DNA of 64,000 nucleotides from Volvox africanus (taxonomy: Eukaryota > Chlorophyta > Chlorophyceae > Chlamydomonadales > Volvocaceae), in NCBI GenBank assembly GCA_030268105.1, contig BSDZ01000008.1, forward strand, positions 4,278,001-4,342,000. The letters are read 5' to 3'. Under the pieces are notes generated by a model. That model worked only from the letters and a program-made list of their open reading frames with translations. It made no database searches and had not been told where the DNA came from. Made by a program: the position numbers and the translations under genes. Position 1 is the stretch's first letter, and the number at the start of each line of letters is the position of its first letter. This document shows positions 1 to 12,492 of the stretch, one piece after another.

Positions 1-1917
1 CAAACGTGTAGCTTTTCCAGTTGCTTTTGCCGAGTTTGAGGTTTATTGTGTTAAGCTTCATTTATTTAAACACGTTATATACAGCGACCCCAAGCGTAAA
101 AAATTTAGAAGGAATAAACAAACCATCCCGTCCATTATCGGCAATCACGACACGTAAAACTTTTCAGCATCGAATCAAGATAAATTACTAATTTTGGATT
201 TAGCTATCCACATTACGACGCCGTTACCTGATGATCTGAAGAGCACAGCTAGCGATGTCAGTTGAAAGAGTCCGTTGCCGACCCCCTGAAAAAATCAAAC
301 AGGCCTGTCTCGGATCCCGGGTTTGGCCAGCATTGTGAGTTCTTCAGCAGTTCAACATCATTATGCATTCTGTGCCTCCTTATTTTGCATTATGCATAAA
401 CGATATAACGAAAACCGGACATGAACAGGCCAAGAAGCAAAGGGGCGTAGCCCTGTTAGAATTCTGAAAAATAAAAAAACTGAAAAATATATAAATGAAA
501 AGGGAAGAGGCCGGGCCACGAAGCCAAAAGCGCACACAGCATTTAGCACACCCCAGGTTGCACACCCCTCGTAGCCGAAGGGCCCATGATGCATAATCAA
601 ACCTGGCAAGCCTAGAATCCCCTGTTCCATCGCCTATGTTAAGAATTTTCGACTAATTCAAGCAAACGAACATGTCAAATCCGCCAACTGATGTTGCTCT
701 TCATTGGAGAGTTGAGGCATCTTGAGGCAATGTGAGGGACTCTTAAGGCAAAGCAATAACTGCCGGTCGACCCTTCACAGTTCCCCTACATCTACCAGGT
801 GACAAATGTCAGTCCAGCACTCAACGACCTGAACCTAGCAAGGAGTACAAAGGGAGCTGTCAGGCAGGCTTGTCGAGTGTCACAATACAACGCGTTACCT
901 GCAGAACGGGTGGCAACTGACCGTTACGCATAGCATCGAACAGCAATCGGTTGCGAGCCTAAAGCAGTGGCAACTATTGATATCCATAATTTAACAACCG
1001 ACATAGCATGAACTTAAGGAAGCTTGCTCTGAGTGAACCGTTTAGGGGAATAGATGCTGCATCAGGCAAACGTTCGGCCGGAATTGTTCTGACCGATCGC
1101 GCGATTGTAGGTAACCATAGAGTGATGAGAGTCAAGCAGAAGTCGGCTTCGGCTCTTGCCATACGGGATATGGAGGCGCACCAGCAGCGCAGCAACCACC
1201 AGGCATTTTTAATGGACACGTAATGGACACATCTCCTGGACATAGTAATAGTGATAGCAAACCCATACGAAGCTATTTTCACTTAATGTCACCCAATGTA
1301 TGTCTCTTCCTGACACTACTTGCGTGTCTGGCAGATCTTGCTGCAAATTCAACGTGGTTGGGCTATCCTCTGTCCTCTTATAAATGCATAACCAGTGTGA
1401 TGACTTAACCAGAGATCAATCAGTCCCTCCCAAGTTCCAGCGTACTCCAGCAGGATGCATATACACAGCGAGGGACAGGCAGCAAAGCTCCCGGTACGGC
1501 TTACCCAGATCGTCACCAGGCTCATCCGAGTGGAATACATGCATTATGTCGTGACCATGTACCTCACCAAGCCTAGCCCTAAATATTTATGCCCACGTAC
1601 ACCACGAGTTCTTTGAACAGTTGAATCCTGGCAGCTATCCTGCTTTTAACGAGGCAGTAACAGGATAGATGGCATGCTGGATGGCGTCTGGCACAGGGCT
1701 TCTGCCTGCGCGCCACACAACCGTCGAGCGCCACACGACTAGCCATTTCTGCAAATGCTCGGCTTGCACGCAGCATGTTGAACACGTGAGCTTGAAATTC
1801 ATATGGCATGCAAGGCTCGGCAGGATCAAGTTATGATACCATTTTTGTCTACTTTCAGTTTACAAACTTAATGGACATCAAGGCACGCATCGTGAAGGAC
1901 ACAAGTAGTGATGTCAG
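1..1917. other. Intergenic, no gene recognised
   Basis: Only short open frames without recognisable motifs or consistent splice-site chains are present. The right part probably contains the 3' untranslated region of the minus-strand complex I gene that ends at 2258. Confidence 0.5.
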
Positions 1918-1922
1918 TTACA
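1918..1922 (-). terminator. Candidate TGTAA polyadenylation signal
   Basis: TTACA on the plus strand reads TGTAA on the minus strand, about 340 bases past the stop of the NDUFB8-like gene. TGTAA is the usual poly(A) signal of volvocine algae. A second TGTAA lies at 1860-1864. The assignment rests on position and motif only. Confidence 0.35.
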
Positions 1923-2257
1923 CGGGGCGCAGGTTCGTTGGCGATCCCACATTGAAATGAAAAGGACTAGGTCCAGGTTTGTCGATAATCCCGGGTGAGG
2001 ACTAAGCCCAGCATGTTCCAACCTATGGTGAGATTCCAGCACTCGTCTGCATCTTGAAAAACATCAGCATCAGCGAATAATCCTTGCCGCATGCACCAAT
2101 ATAATCCTCAAGTGACGGGGTGTACACGCCTGCTAACCCCGATTAGCCCGCCTAGCTACTAGGGCAAAGACATCAGTGTGATTTGGAACGAAGCAGCTTG
2201 CCTATGCTGCGTGCCTATGAGCAGCTCCGACAGCTCTCCTGGCACCCGGCATCCGCC

Positions 2258-3106
2258 TTAATACATGGGGGTCCAAAAGATCTTGGCGCGTGCCTTAAGC
2301 TGCGCCTGGTCCGGGTCACTGAAGTCGAACTTCAGCATGCTGTTACGCCGAAGGGAAAGAACTTCACGAACCTCTGGCGGGTATTGAGGGGATACCTGTC
2401 AAAGCATGAATAGCAAATTTCACCGCCCCAGTCAGCACTAAAAAGGGTGCTCAGAACTTTGTTGTGTGATGCCGTGTCTGGGTCTTTGGGGAAAAGCTCA
2501 AGGTATACTGGGCAAACTGTATAACATCTCTCGAAATCTCCCAGAACGCCCCCAAATCCCAATAATATAAACCCCTTCACCAGATGTGCACCTGCGCATA
2601 AGGACAACGGAACGCACCATCGGCATGCGGAGCTCGTCTGTGAAGTTCAGCACGTAGTAGAAGGGCGCCGCGAGCGCCAAGCCGAACATCGCCCAAAACC
2701 GCAGATAGTACGTCTGCACAGGTCATTCCGTCATTAGCTACGGTGGACGTCCTTTATCAGCAAAAATTCGGGAAGCGCCCTTTTAAAGCCCACCTCCGTC
2801 AGGTTGGATGGCCATGCACCGAACATAAAATCCGCCACGGGCTGACCAGGATAGAAGCCATTATCCCACCAAAGCTCGTACCAGGTTGGCAACTGAAATA
2901 AGCAAAGGACGACCGAAACAGTGTCCAAGAGCTCCATCTTTAAAAGCCATATCATGTGCATGAGTTGGACTGATACTTCTTATCCATACCGGCTTATCAG
3001 GGCGGGGCGCAAGCTTTACTGGTGCACCAGCGCCAGCCCTGGCAGGAAGGGCATTCTTTGCTTGAAGTGCATTCCTGGCAATTCCTCGCAAGATATTAAA
3101 AGACAT
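2258..3106 (-). CDS. NDUFB8: Mitochondrial complex I subunit, NDUFB8 (ASHI)-like
   Basis: Predicted accessory subunit of the membrane arm of NADH:ubiquinone oxidoreductase in the inner mitochondrial membrane. Four exons, all in phase 0: 2990-3106, 2749-2892, 2618-2713 and 2258-2395, giving about 164 residues. Exon 1 encodes a Met-Ser-Phe start and a basic, Arg/Ala-rich N terminus with no acidic residue until about residue 37, typical of a mitochondrial presequence. The join of exons 1 and 2 produces PDKPLPTWYELWWDNG, close to the plant NDUFB8 motif with PDKPLPT..EL.WDNG. Exon 3 holds one hydrophobic segment (FWAMFGLALAAPFYYVL), matching the single membrane span of the family. The C-terminal YPPEVREVL aligns loosely with the plant YPYDNL region. 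The exon 2 donor is weak (GTCCAC), so that boundary is least certain. The protein is longer than plant homologues (about 125 residues). The gene is divergent from the MATE gene, 406 bases apart. Confidence 0.8.
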
Positions 3107-3512
3107 TGCCCACTGTCTTCAGCTAAATTGCTTTTCCCTAGATCTCTGTAAAGGAAGGCACTGAGCAAGGATGCCGGTAACCTAATAACCCACAGCCTAT
3201 CACCTCAAGTATCTATGGAACACTTTGCTATGTGATAAACTCCATAGATCGTGGCGATGGGGCAAACGGCCAAGTAGTGGCGTTATACGGAATGTGCAAC
3301 TCGGTTTACGAAGGCATCTCATGTGCAGTGTACCCATAGATGTAGCAATATGGCTTAGTATTGAATAACAACTTTATAAACACTTGCAGGATGTATACAG
3401 TCTAAACAGGATGGCAAATGCTTTGGTAGACGCTGGCACATTTGCACTGCAAGCCGCAAACCGTCCAACATATCTCGTAGAATGCTGATAGCTTGAAAGT
3501 TTGGGGAGAGAG
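3107..3512. promoter_or_regulatory. Shared divergent promoter region
   Basis: A 406-base gap separates the start codons of the minus-strand complex I gene and the plus-strand MATE gene, so both promoters must lie here or overlap the 5' UTRs. A TATAAA on the plus strand at 3375-3380 is about 130 bases before the MATE ATG. No comparable TATA box was found facing the complex I gene. Confidence 0.45.
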
Positions 3513-6500
3513 ATGTCTGACCCTTGGGGAGATGGTTTGGCCCTCGGGCAGACGTCACCGTCGCCGTCGACGACGCGTGCCTTGTGGCAAGCAGAGCTCC
3601 GCTCCCTTGCCGCTCTGGCGCTACCAGTTGTCATTCAGACCAGTGCCCAGCAGGGGATGACCGTTACAGATCAGGTGGATAATATTGGAACGCTGGAAAG
3701 TGCTGTTCAGCTTAGTGTGGGGTTTGTTGAGGTCTTTAAGATGGGCTGCCACCCATTTTGCAACACATTACACTCCGTTCCAGGTTACTAATCTTTCCTA
3801 TATGACTGACTGCGCGCACCGTTCATGAAAGGCCTTGTCCTTTTCTCAGTTTTAGTGCCGTATTTCGAAACCTTTCCACGGCGCCACCATTCCTCGCGAC
3901 AGAGATACAGCACAGCACGTTCACGCATATCCTGATCTCATCACCGTCATGTTCTCCCCCATCACCCTCTGTACTTCACATGGGCGCTGCGCTGCAGTAT
4001 TTTGCCAGACATTCCATTTTTAGGGCTATGCTGTAGCTCAACTATGCGCGCTAATATCACAACCCGCACCCGCACCCGCACCCGCACCCGCACCCGCACC
4101 CGCATGGGGCCCTGCCACAGGTGTTTCTGGGTCATCTGGGTACAGCTGAGCTTGGTGCGGCTGCTTTGGCCAATTCATACACCAACCTAATGTGGTACGT
4201 TGCAGATGTACGCCGCAGCAGTGGGGAGACACCCTTTCGCGGAATGTTTAATCGCAGACTGTTCGGTCATACAGAATGTCAGAGGAGCTACACGTTCGTA
4301 GCGAACCTTCAGTCCAGCCCCATCCTGCCTTGTCTGTCATTCGCATGCGGGACGTATTGCCGAACGCCTGATGGAATTGACCATCGAGAGGATTAGTAGT
4401 CCGGTGTCTGTCTCCGCTTATTGCACGTCACCGACATTCACATCCCCTGATCGATCCCCATTCAGGAGTAGACGGGCCAATCGTCACAAAGGCTTGGAAA
4501 TTCCGCCATCGCATCAATGGGTTCCGCATAATTTACTCAGGATGGATGACTGTAGAGGGATGCCCCGGATGTCTGTCGCATAGGTTTTTCTTGCTGGGCT
4601 TCGCAACGGCCCTGGACACGCTCGGAAGCCACGCTTACGGAGCCGGGGATAGGAGGTGGGTGGGCATAAACGGGCCGGCAGGGTTCGGCAAGGGGTCAGG
4701 CTCTTAGCTCTGTTTTGTCCATCATCCAGCCCGCTGGATGCAGGAAGAAGTACGAAACTGGGGCGCATTGTGTTTATACGGGATGACTATACATCCTGTA
4801 TGATTGCTTTCCACGGCAGCGATGCAACTAATGCTTTTGCAAGCAGCTCTTTTTGTACGTTGCCGGCTTGTCTACCGGACACCTGCAAATAGGCCCGCAG
4901 GTGATCTGGTTAAACTAAACACATTGGGACCTTGACATTTGTCCCTTTGCTGCACTAAAGGCCCACTACTTTCATGGAGGTAAGCATAGGGACCCTTGCC
5001 GACCGTAGTGTTCTTCCTAGCTTTGCCGACGTGCTACGCCCCCATAGATGGATGCCATTTACATGTCCGTACATGTCCGTACTACGCAGGGCGCTTGTAA
5101 CCTGGTGCATCACTGCGGCTGTGCTGCTTTCGCTGCTGGTGGGACCCCTGGCGGTAGGCATGGCCCTGGGCGAGGTGGTCGCCAGGGTGCTATTCGGCCA
5201 GGACGAGCGCACGTCGCGGCTGATGGGGCGCTTCTGTGACGGCCTTATCCTTGGGATGTGGCCGCTTATGTGGGGCACGGTGCTTACCAAGTACCTGCAG
5301 GTATAGGTGCCCACTGTCCTGTTGTTTGCGAGCGCGGGCTGAAGGAGTTGCATGTTGCACCGTGCTGTGGGCCCGCAATGTTATGGTCTATCCGCGCCTC
5401 GCCGGCTGCCGCCCCGGCTCAGCTTCTCCAATGCCTCGCTTTATGAACGAACTCTACACGTACATGCTGCTGGGGGGATAATGCAAAAGACGGCCTTGTC
5501 CATAAGCCGCGCTCCCTGTCGTCTCCTTTCCTTGAACCCCGCTGCAGGTTCAAAATATTATGCTGCTTCCCTCCCTGATTGCCGTCTTCACCTTTCTCCT
5601 CAACATCGCTTTCAATGCCGCACTGGTGCACACCATTGGCTTCCGCGGTGCACCGCTCGCTACCTCTCTGTCCCGTTGGGCTCAGTTCCTCATGTTAGTG
5701 TTGGCGGTGTGGCGGCACGAGCGCCGTTGGCAACAGAGCAAGCGGCGTCCCAGCAGCGAGGATGGGCACCCATTCAATGAGGCACTGGTGAATGGCGAAG
5801 AGCTCGCCCTGCATCAGCTGCATCCCCCAGCGTCCCCGCTGCCTTTGGAGGCGGCAGTGGATAGGTCGAGCCACGGCCGTGTGGCAGAAAACTCGAACCG
5901 GGGAAGCAGCGGCGACAAATCAAACTGTGGGAGCGAGGCGGGAGACCTAGCGACGCAGCCTCTCAAGAAATCGCCAGAGGAGTTGTTACTTCTCGGTAAT
6001 GCCATGACTACAGAGGAAGAGGAGAGCCGCGTCGTTGCGTTTGGCGGCCTTGCAGACGGTGCCGTGGACGGCGGCTTTCATGGCAACGGCAACGGAGGTG
6101 TGCCAGGGCGTGGCGTCACAGGTATCGGGGCCCGAGGCTCTTCCTCAGGAACGTTTGGTAGGGCTGCAGCGGTGGACAAGTCAAAGCAGGTCGGAAGGAG
6201 TACGACAAACGCATCAGCGCAAGTATGGCAGTCATTTTGGCGTAACGTATGCCAAGAGTGTCGTATGGCTATGAATCCGCGAGTGGTGATTCGCTTCTGC
6301 CGCCTGGGCATTCCTGGAGGCCTCAGCATGGCATTTGAGGTGGGATTAAGGGTGGTGAGAAATAGAGGGTTATCACGCGGTTGCATTCCTGGTATTGGAG
6401 GGCACTTACAGCCTGTTTCAGCATGGAGTGCACCGGTGTAGGGCGGTGGGGCGTCACTTACAGGATCCGATGAAGCGGAATAGTTGTACACGCAGAAAAT

Positions 6501-9363
6501 ATGGTACTCCCCTAGATATTTTCTTTAGCGCCTTAGCGAGCCAAGATGCTGTCGCCGATGCAAGCGTAATTGTCGTTGCTTCACCACACCCATGCACTTC
6601 CGTTGTAAAGTGGGTTGCCCAGGGTCACCCTTCACCAACCCACGGACCGGTCGCTTTTTGCACCTCTGTTCTTTCCTCCCTGAGGATTCGGCAGCAACTC
6701 TTTAATGCTCTTTAATGCGCCGCAAACTTATGCAGCCGCAAATCGTTTCGCAAATCGGTCGACGTGCCCCTACCACCCCGCCAGGCCGGCTGCTTCGACT
6801 TCTCCACAGTGCTTGCGGGCCGGTTGGGTGCAATTGCCACTGCCGCCCATGCCGCAATGCTATCCATCGTAACACTCACCTACCTCGCGTTCCCATTCGC
6901 GCTCGCGACTGCTGGAGCGATTCGCGTTGGGAATCTCCTGGGTGCAGGTTAGAAGGTGACGCTGGCTTTGGAGAGTCACAGTTAATGCTTCCTATTAAGT
7001 CGTTTCGGGTTTCTAAGGATCATGCGCCTGGCCTATAACTCGCTCCCTCCAGCATGGCTTGTCCGTCGAATCTAACGATGCGGACCTGGGGTAGCTGTCC
7101 TGTGTGTCGGGAAGTGGATTCTGGTGTTGGCGTAAACCGGTAGCCTTTCTTGGGTAGCCTTTCTCATCTCTGCCCAGTCGGGGTCAGGGGACTACCGTAG
7201 TAGTCTAGGCTAGGCTAGAGTCTAGTAGTGCTCTTGCTTTGTGCCATGCCTGCTGGACTGAGGCTGCACCACCTACAAAGCTGGGGTCGCGCCGGCGTAT
7301 TGCGATGGGATTGGTGCTGGGCACTCCGTACCATGCTAAATGAAAACACATTATTTGCCTTGCGTGAGGCAGGTATAATGTGCTTGCCCATGGAGATTTT
7401 TGTTTGAGTTCCCATGGGATAATATCCATGCGCTTCATTTGCCATGCCTCGTGTATCGAAGGGGGTTCAAAGTATGTTCCAACGGCAACGGGGTGCCCTG
7501 CGCCTTGCGCGTCGTCCACTGTCCGTTCCTCTGCAGGGCAGCCTGAAGGTGCCCGCCGGGCTGGGGTCCTGGCAGTGACGCTCAGCGGCATCTTTATGGC
7601 CATAATGGCCATAATACTCCTGGGTAGTCGAAGCGTGCTTGGCTATATGTTCAGCAACGACGGACAGGTGGTCGCGGTGATTCGTAACCTCACCGTCTTC
7701 GCAGGACTGTTTCAGGTAATATACATCTGAAGTATTCAGAAAGCGTTTAAGCCGATCCGCTTTGCTAGGGTGCATCCCAAGACCTCTGCAGTAGTGAAAA
7801 AGGAATTTGGCCTAGGACTGCTCTACAGGAGAGTGCCCTAAGGTTGCTTTTTGTACTCAGTTTCAGCCGTCGGGGTTTGTCCACGGCTTGTTTGATGCGT
7901 TTCACATGGTGAACATTTCCCACTGTTCAGGTTCGAGATCCGAATGCATTCTCTCTTGCTGTGCGCCTAGTGAATTGCATACGCGCATCCGGATATGACA
8001 CCCGCCACTGCAGCCCCCACTTGAGGCTGCGATCTTATGCACATTGAAGACTGCAGCCACCATTGTTCAAGCACTGGCAATCCGCCATTGCCAAGAGGCT
8101 GTCACGCCCGCTACCCCAATTGAAGGTATCTGACGGCCTTATGGGCGCTAGCCAGGGAGTGCTGCGTGGCTGTGGTCATCAGCACATGACTGCAGTGTTC
8201 AACTTCACAGGTATGGGTCCTGTGCATTCCTATTTACCAGATTTCGTGTGTGTGTGTGTGTGTGTGTATATACGCATCGCTTTGGCCACCCGTGGAGAAG
8301 ATCCGCTTCTCGCGTAGCAACATATGTGATGGCCGCCATAGGCTCTCGTTTGCCTGCCATTTGTCACAATCCTTGGTCTTAGGCACTACAGTTTTTCCCG
8401 CATTCCATAGATGTCTCCGCCTGTGCTCGTGTCCTTTGCATTGACGGCAGGTTTCTGGGTCTGCGGCGTGCTCCTGGGCTACCTGCTGTGCTTCAAGGCG
8501 GGCCTAGGGCTAAACGGGCTGTGGGCGGGAATTTCTTCGGGTGACACTGCCACCGGCATCATGAACTTGGTGGCCATGAGCCGGATCCGCTGGCGCACAG
8601 AGGCGGACAAGGCTGTTGCGCGACTCAAGGTGGGGTGGGACGTTGAGGCACAGGACAGATCGGATCCGATGAATTGGACAGAGTATGCGAGCGCGTGAAA
8701 CCATATTTCTGGTGCCTGGGCCAATGGCTCTAGTCTGCGTTCAGCCTTTGGCGGCTGGTGGGTCCTTTTAAGCCTGGTCCTGTCTCACATTTACGTTGTG
8801 ACGTGGAGGTACTCCCATCCCGCGTACTAGTCCTTGCAGGCATATCAGCATTTGGGAGTCTGCCTGTGATCTAGCCTCGGCATATCCCCTTGCTCCGATC
8901 GTGCAACGGTCCATGCGCATTAATCGTGCTGCAGGCGCTAGCTCAACAGGCTGAAGAGGAGCTAGTGATGCTTGGGCCTGCGGAGTTGGATAGTGGCAGC
9001 AACGAAGGGCGCACGGGAGGTGACAGTGTAACGGCGTTTGGTGGAGGCGGTCGGATCTACGCTGGGGGCTTAAAGCGTATGTGGAGCGAGCGAAGGCTAA
9101 CGCAAGCAGTCAAGGACGCGCGGCAACGCCAGGAGCTTGGGACCGTGGAACGCCAGAACTCAGTGGCTGTGCAGCTCATTCGGAGCTTCTCATCCATGTT
9201 CCGCAGGCGCCAACTGCAGATGCTGGAGGATGATATGCCCGGCGATATGAGCGCCGATGCAGAAACGGGAACGGACCCGGGTGCAACAGCAAATGCCCAA
9301 AGAGAAGCATGCGATTTACAGCATGTCTCCAAGGCGCTGCCAAAAATAGAGCTGACGAGATGA
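3513..9363 (+). CDS. MATE family multidrug/toxin extrusion transporter
   Basis: Predicted cation-coupled antiporter exporting organic compounds across a membrane. Ten exons with consistent GT-AG sites and phases: 3513-3674, 4121-4194, 4584-4655, 5090-5300, 5548-6339, 6785-6947, 7537-7715, 8126-8210, 8451-8629, 8935-9363; about 781 residues. MATE signatures appear in order: VFLGHLGTAELGAAALANSY, GFATALDTLGSHAYGAG, PLMWGTVLTKYLQVQNIMLL, GIPGGLSMAFE, IRVGNLLGAG, DGLMGASQGVLRGCG, and GLGLNGLWAG. A TTG codon lies in frame upstream at 3501, but the ATG at 3513 is preferred. The protein is much longer than the usual 450-550 residues. Exon 5 carries a hydrophilic insertion of roughly 170 residues between the two six-helix halves, and exon 10 adds a charged tail of 142 residues. 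The junction of exons 3 and 4 lacks several residues usual in the family, so a microexon near 4960-4980 may have been missed. Confidence 0.88.
4063..4104. repeat. Hexanucleotide (CCCGCA)7 in MATE intron 1
   Basis: Seven perfect copies of CCCGCA end 16 bases before the acceptor of exon 2 at 4121. The unit is C-rich and could act as part of the pyrimidine tract. Confidence 0.9.
8246..8267. repeat. (GT)11 microsatellite in MATE intron 8
   Basis: Uninterrupted GT dinucleotide run inside the intron between exons 8 and 9 of the MATE gene. Confidence 0.9.
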
Positions 9364-11159
9364 GTACAGGCATGGCAGATGGCAGGATGAAAGTGTTTTC
9401 ACTAAAATTTGCCTCCACGTGCAATAGCCGCACTCAGGCGGCATTTTTGGTTGAGTGATACTCAGTTCAGGATTCCTTGCTATGTTGTACATTAGTTCGC
9501 TCAGTCGGTATCGCTGTTGCCGGCATTTCCACTCTCCACCACCACATAGCTCCAAGTTGCAGCGTAGTACGTAGTATGGCGGAAGCCTGGGGCATTTTGT
9601 CTAGTCGTGTCTACTTGTGTGTACGCCGGGAGTCCTACATGCCCACCGCACATGCCGGACTCTTCATGATCGTCATTATTTGGGGTTTACGGTTTAATCC
9701 CTGTTGTGAAGATCTGCGACTTGTCATCGACATCACGGTCTGTATAAGCTCTGGCATTCAGTGTTCAACCGTGTTGGATGTGCGCCATGTCCATGAAATG
9801 CTGAAATTCATTCACTTATTGTTGATCAGGTCTGGAGTAGGAGAGCACGGCCCATGTGGTTTTTGTTACATATAGTGTACGGCTGCAGGGTTCAGGCATG
9901 CAGTTAACAGGGCAGCCTCGTATCTCACTGTCATCCTCCTAACCGTAGCATCCGTATAGTTCGGTACGGTTAAGTACCACAAATGGCGACGATTGCTTTC
10001 GATTAGGCGCATACTTGGTGTTACTGTTCTTTTTCAAGGCTGTTCGCCCCCTGCCACACGGCTGATGCGAGCGGAAGGGATGCTGCTTCGCATGTGGCTT
10101 CACGAAGAAAGAAGGCCGATGTGATTTACTGCATGGCAGCATGTGATAGTCTTAGTACACGGTTTGTCGCCCCCACGACTGTCAGGGATAGGCATATAGA
10201 ATTAGGATTATTTCGCCTTCGCAGGACGAGCAATTGCACAGCATGATCCTGTAATCCATGCCTGGTAATCTGGCTAGCTGTGTACATGGTGTACGGGAAT
10301 CTCTCTAGACCCCGCGGAGTTCAGCCGATTTACTCCAGCATATTAAGTTAGATCCCACTTTCGCCAGCTAACCGGAAGCGTGACATAGTCATTCACAGCG
10401 CGAACGGGATTGCAACACACCCAAGCCCTACAATTAGCTTATTCGCTAATAGTTATCGGCGGGCAGGCCTTGAAAGCAGCTAAAATTACCCTGGTGATAA
10501 GGGGTTATAGACCAGGAAGGACCAGCTTCAGGGTAACCTGGACAAAAAAGGAAGTAAACCCCGATTGCACAGCGACAGCACCACAGCGACGCAGTTCTGC
10601 GAATATTACAGCTCCCGCTTCGTAATGCCCTGTGATCACGATGTATAAGCAGATATATGATAATATTGTTGGTGTAACCTAGAGCGCGCTTGGCTCAGTT
10701 CGGGCAATCGTTAGGGAAATAAGTATTAGGGATTGCGGCTCCAGGTTCAATACCAAACCTTGACACACGAGGGAAATTTCTGCAAGCCCAGGTGTTCCGG
10801 TCTCTGCGGCAGTACAAAGTACGGGCTGACAGCTGGATTTCAAAAAGAGCGAAATGCTTCTAAAAGGGTGTCCATGTTAATGTATGTTTGTGTCAGGCCT
10901 TCCAGCATATGGAAAGTGATAAGCGAAGCATACGAGACCAGCGAATGTAACGGAGGTGTCTGCCCACCGGAACCTCGAGCGCTGTGCCCATATATAGATA
11001 CCAAGCACCAAGACGTAATAACATTCCAATTTATGTTATACTGCACGCAACCGTAGAAGTTCCTTGCACATTATTGCCTTGACTGACTGCCGGTAGAGTA
11101 TTGACCCCCATCCCGACATTCAACTTCTTCCAAGCCTACGGCGACCTTCGTCAGGCAAC
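9364..11159. other. MATE 3' UTR and intergenic DNA
   Basis: No further exon was recognised. The first TGTAA on the plus strand that I noticed is at 10250-10254, nearly 0.9 kb after the MATE stop, so the 3' UTR may be long. Open frames here are short and without motifs. Confidence 0.45.
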
Positions 11160-12492
11160 ATGATGGCATGCGCTGAGCACTATGTGCTTCCAGATGAGGT
11201 CAGGTTATTAGCACCCCTTCGAATGCCCTTGCGTTGACTTCACGTTAGCAAGTCCGTGAACCGCGATAGGATTAACTTCATAATGCGCGTGTCGTATTTA
11301 TAGTTTCCGTTTTGCAATATACAGTTGCAAGACACGTCTTCCAAGGACACCTCCAGGCCTGCAGCCGTTATTGCGGGCAAGGAATCGCGTACCGCAGAGC
11401 CGGCCCATTCAGAAGGAATGCTGCCGGCTGTCAGCCTGAAGGACGTGAAACAGCATGTGACATGCGCTCTCTGCAGCAACCTCATCGCGTCTTCCTTGGT
11501 GCTCTCATGCGGACATCAATACTGCGGCAGCTGCCTCTTCGACTGGCTGGGTAACAAGCCGTCTTGTCCCAACTGCCAGGTGTGTTATCTGCCTTCCTCT
11601 CCTTTCCCGGCTTACCTCCATATACACAGTACCACATCAGCAGTCGTTAACAACACCGTCCAAATCTATCACGGGATTGTTACAGGTGCCATTACGCGCT
11701 ATTCCTATGCGCTGCATTGCATTGGATGGTATTGTGGAGGCTTTTCTCGCGTCGTTCTCGGAGGCGGAAGTCGCTGCATTCAAAGCGCGCCAGGAGGAGG
11801 GCAAATCTGCTGCCAACAAGGTCAATAAAATGTTCTGGTGGCTTCAACCATCTGCTCTACCTGGTATGGCCCCCGGCGGCGCGCCGACGTTCGCCCCTGG
11901 TACTAGCCTGCCTCACATTAATGGCATGGCAGCTCACAAGCAGCAACCCTTCGCAGCGCCACCCATGCCCCAACAGCTCCCATCAGGTGGCGTGATGACG
12001 GCTGGCATGCTCACCGGTCCGTTCAATGCACCGAAAGGCCTGCAGCAGCAGGCAAACTCCGTTCGTCGCTCTTCGCAACCTGGCGCCCCTCAACAGGGAT
12101 TCCTCCAGCGCCCAGGAGGCAGGGCAAACTCGTTTTCGGCTGGAGGCGCTTTGCCGTCTTGTACTGCGCAGCCCGCACTACCACCGCAGATGGCTGCTAG
12201 TATTGCTGCAGCCGGATTTTCGGCACCCGCTATAGCAATTCCTGGATCGCAAACAGATCTGGAGGCCGCATACCTAGCAACAGCACAGAAGTTCGGCATG
12301 GAGGGGCTTGCGCTTCCGCTTGTTTACCAGCAACAGCTGCAGCACCACATTCAGCAGCAAGAGCAGTTTCGCGGTCTTCTGCATGCCTGTTCGGAGTTTC
12401 AAGCTGTAGATATGACGTCGCCTTCGCCACAGGCACCATATGCGGATCCGGCGCAGCTGCAGCAGCTCATTCAGGGCCTGTACTTCTCTTAG
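11160..12492 (+). CDS. C3HC4 RING finger protein, Gln/Pro-rich tail
   Basis: Likely E3 ubiquitin ligase. The RING is complete: CALC, then CGHQYCGSC, then CPNC, a Cys3-His-Cys4 ligand set at residues 16-53 counted from the ATG at 11418. The exon ends at 11579 and splices in phase 0 to 11686-12492. The second exon continues with VPLRAIPMRCIALDGIVEAF and KMFWWL, then a long Ala/Gly/Pro- and Gln-rich tail with no recognised domain. From the ATG at 11418 the protein is 322 residues. The frame is open further upstream, and a small first exon 11160-11198 (ATG, 13 codons) joins in phase 0 to an acceptor before 11325, which would give 366 residues. I use the longer model, but its first exon is tentative. 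The substrate is unknown. Confidence 0.8.

Noticed and set aside
974..1282. Overlapping open frames on both strands near 1.0-1.3 kb
   Set aside because: Neither strand shows a motif, splice context or codon pattern strong enough to call a gene.
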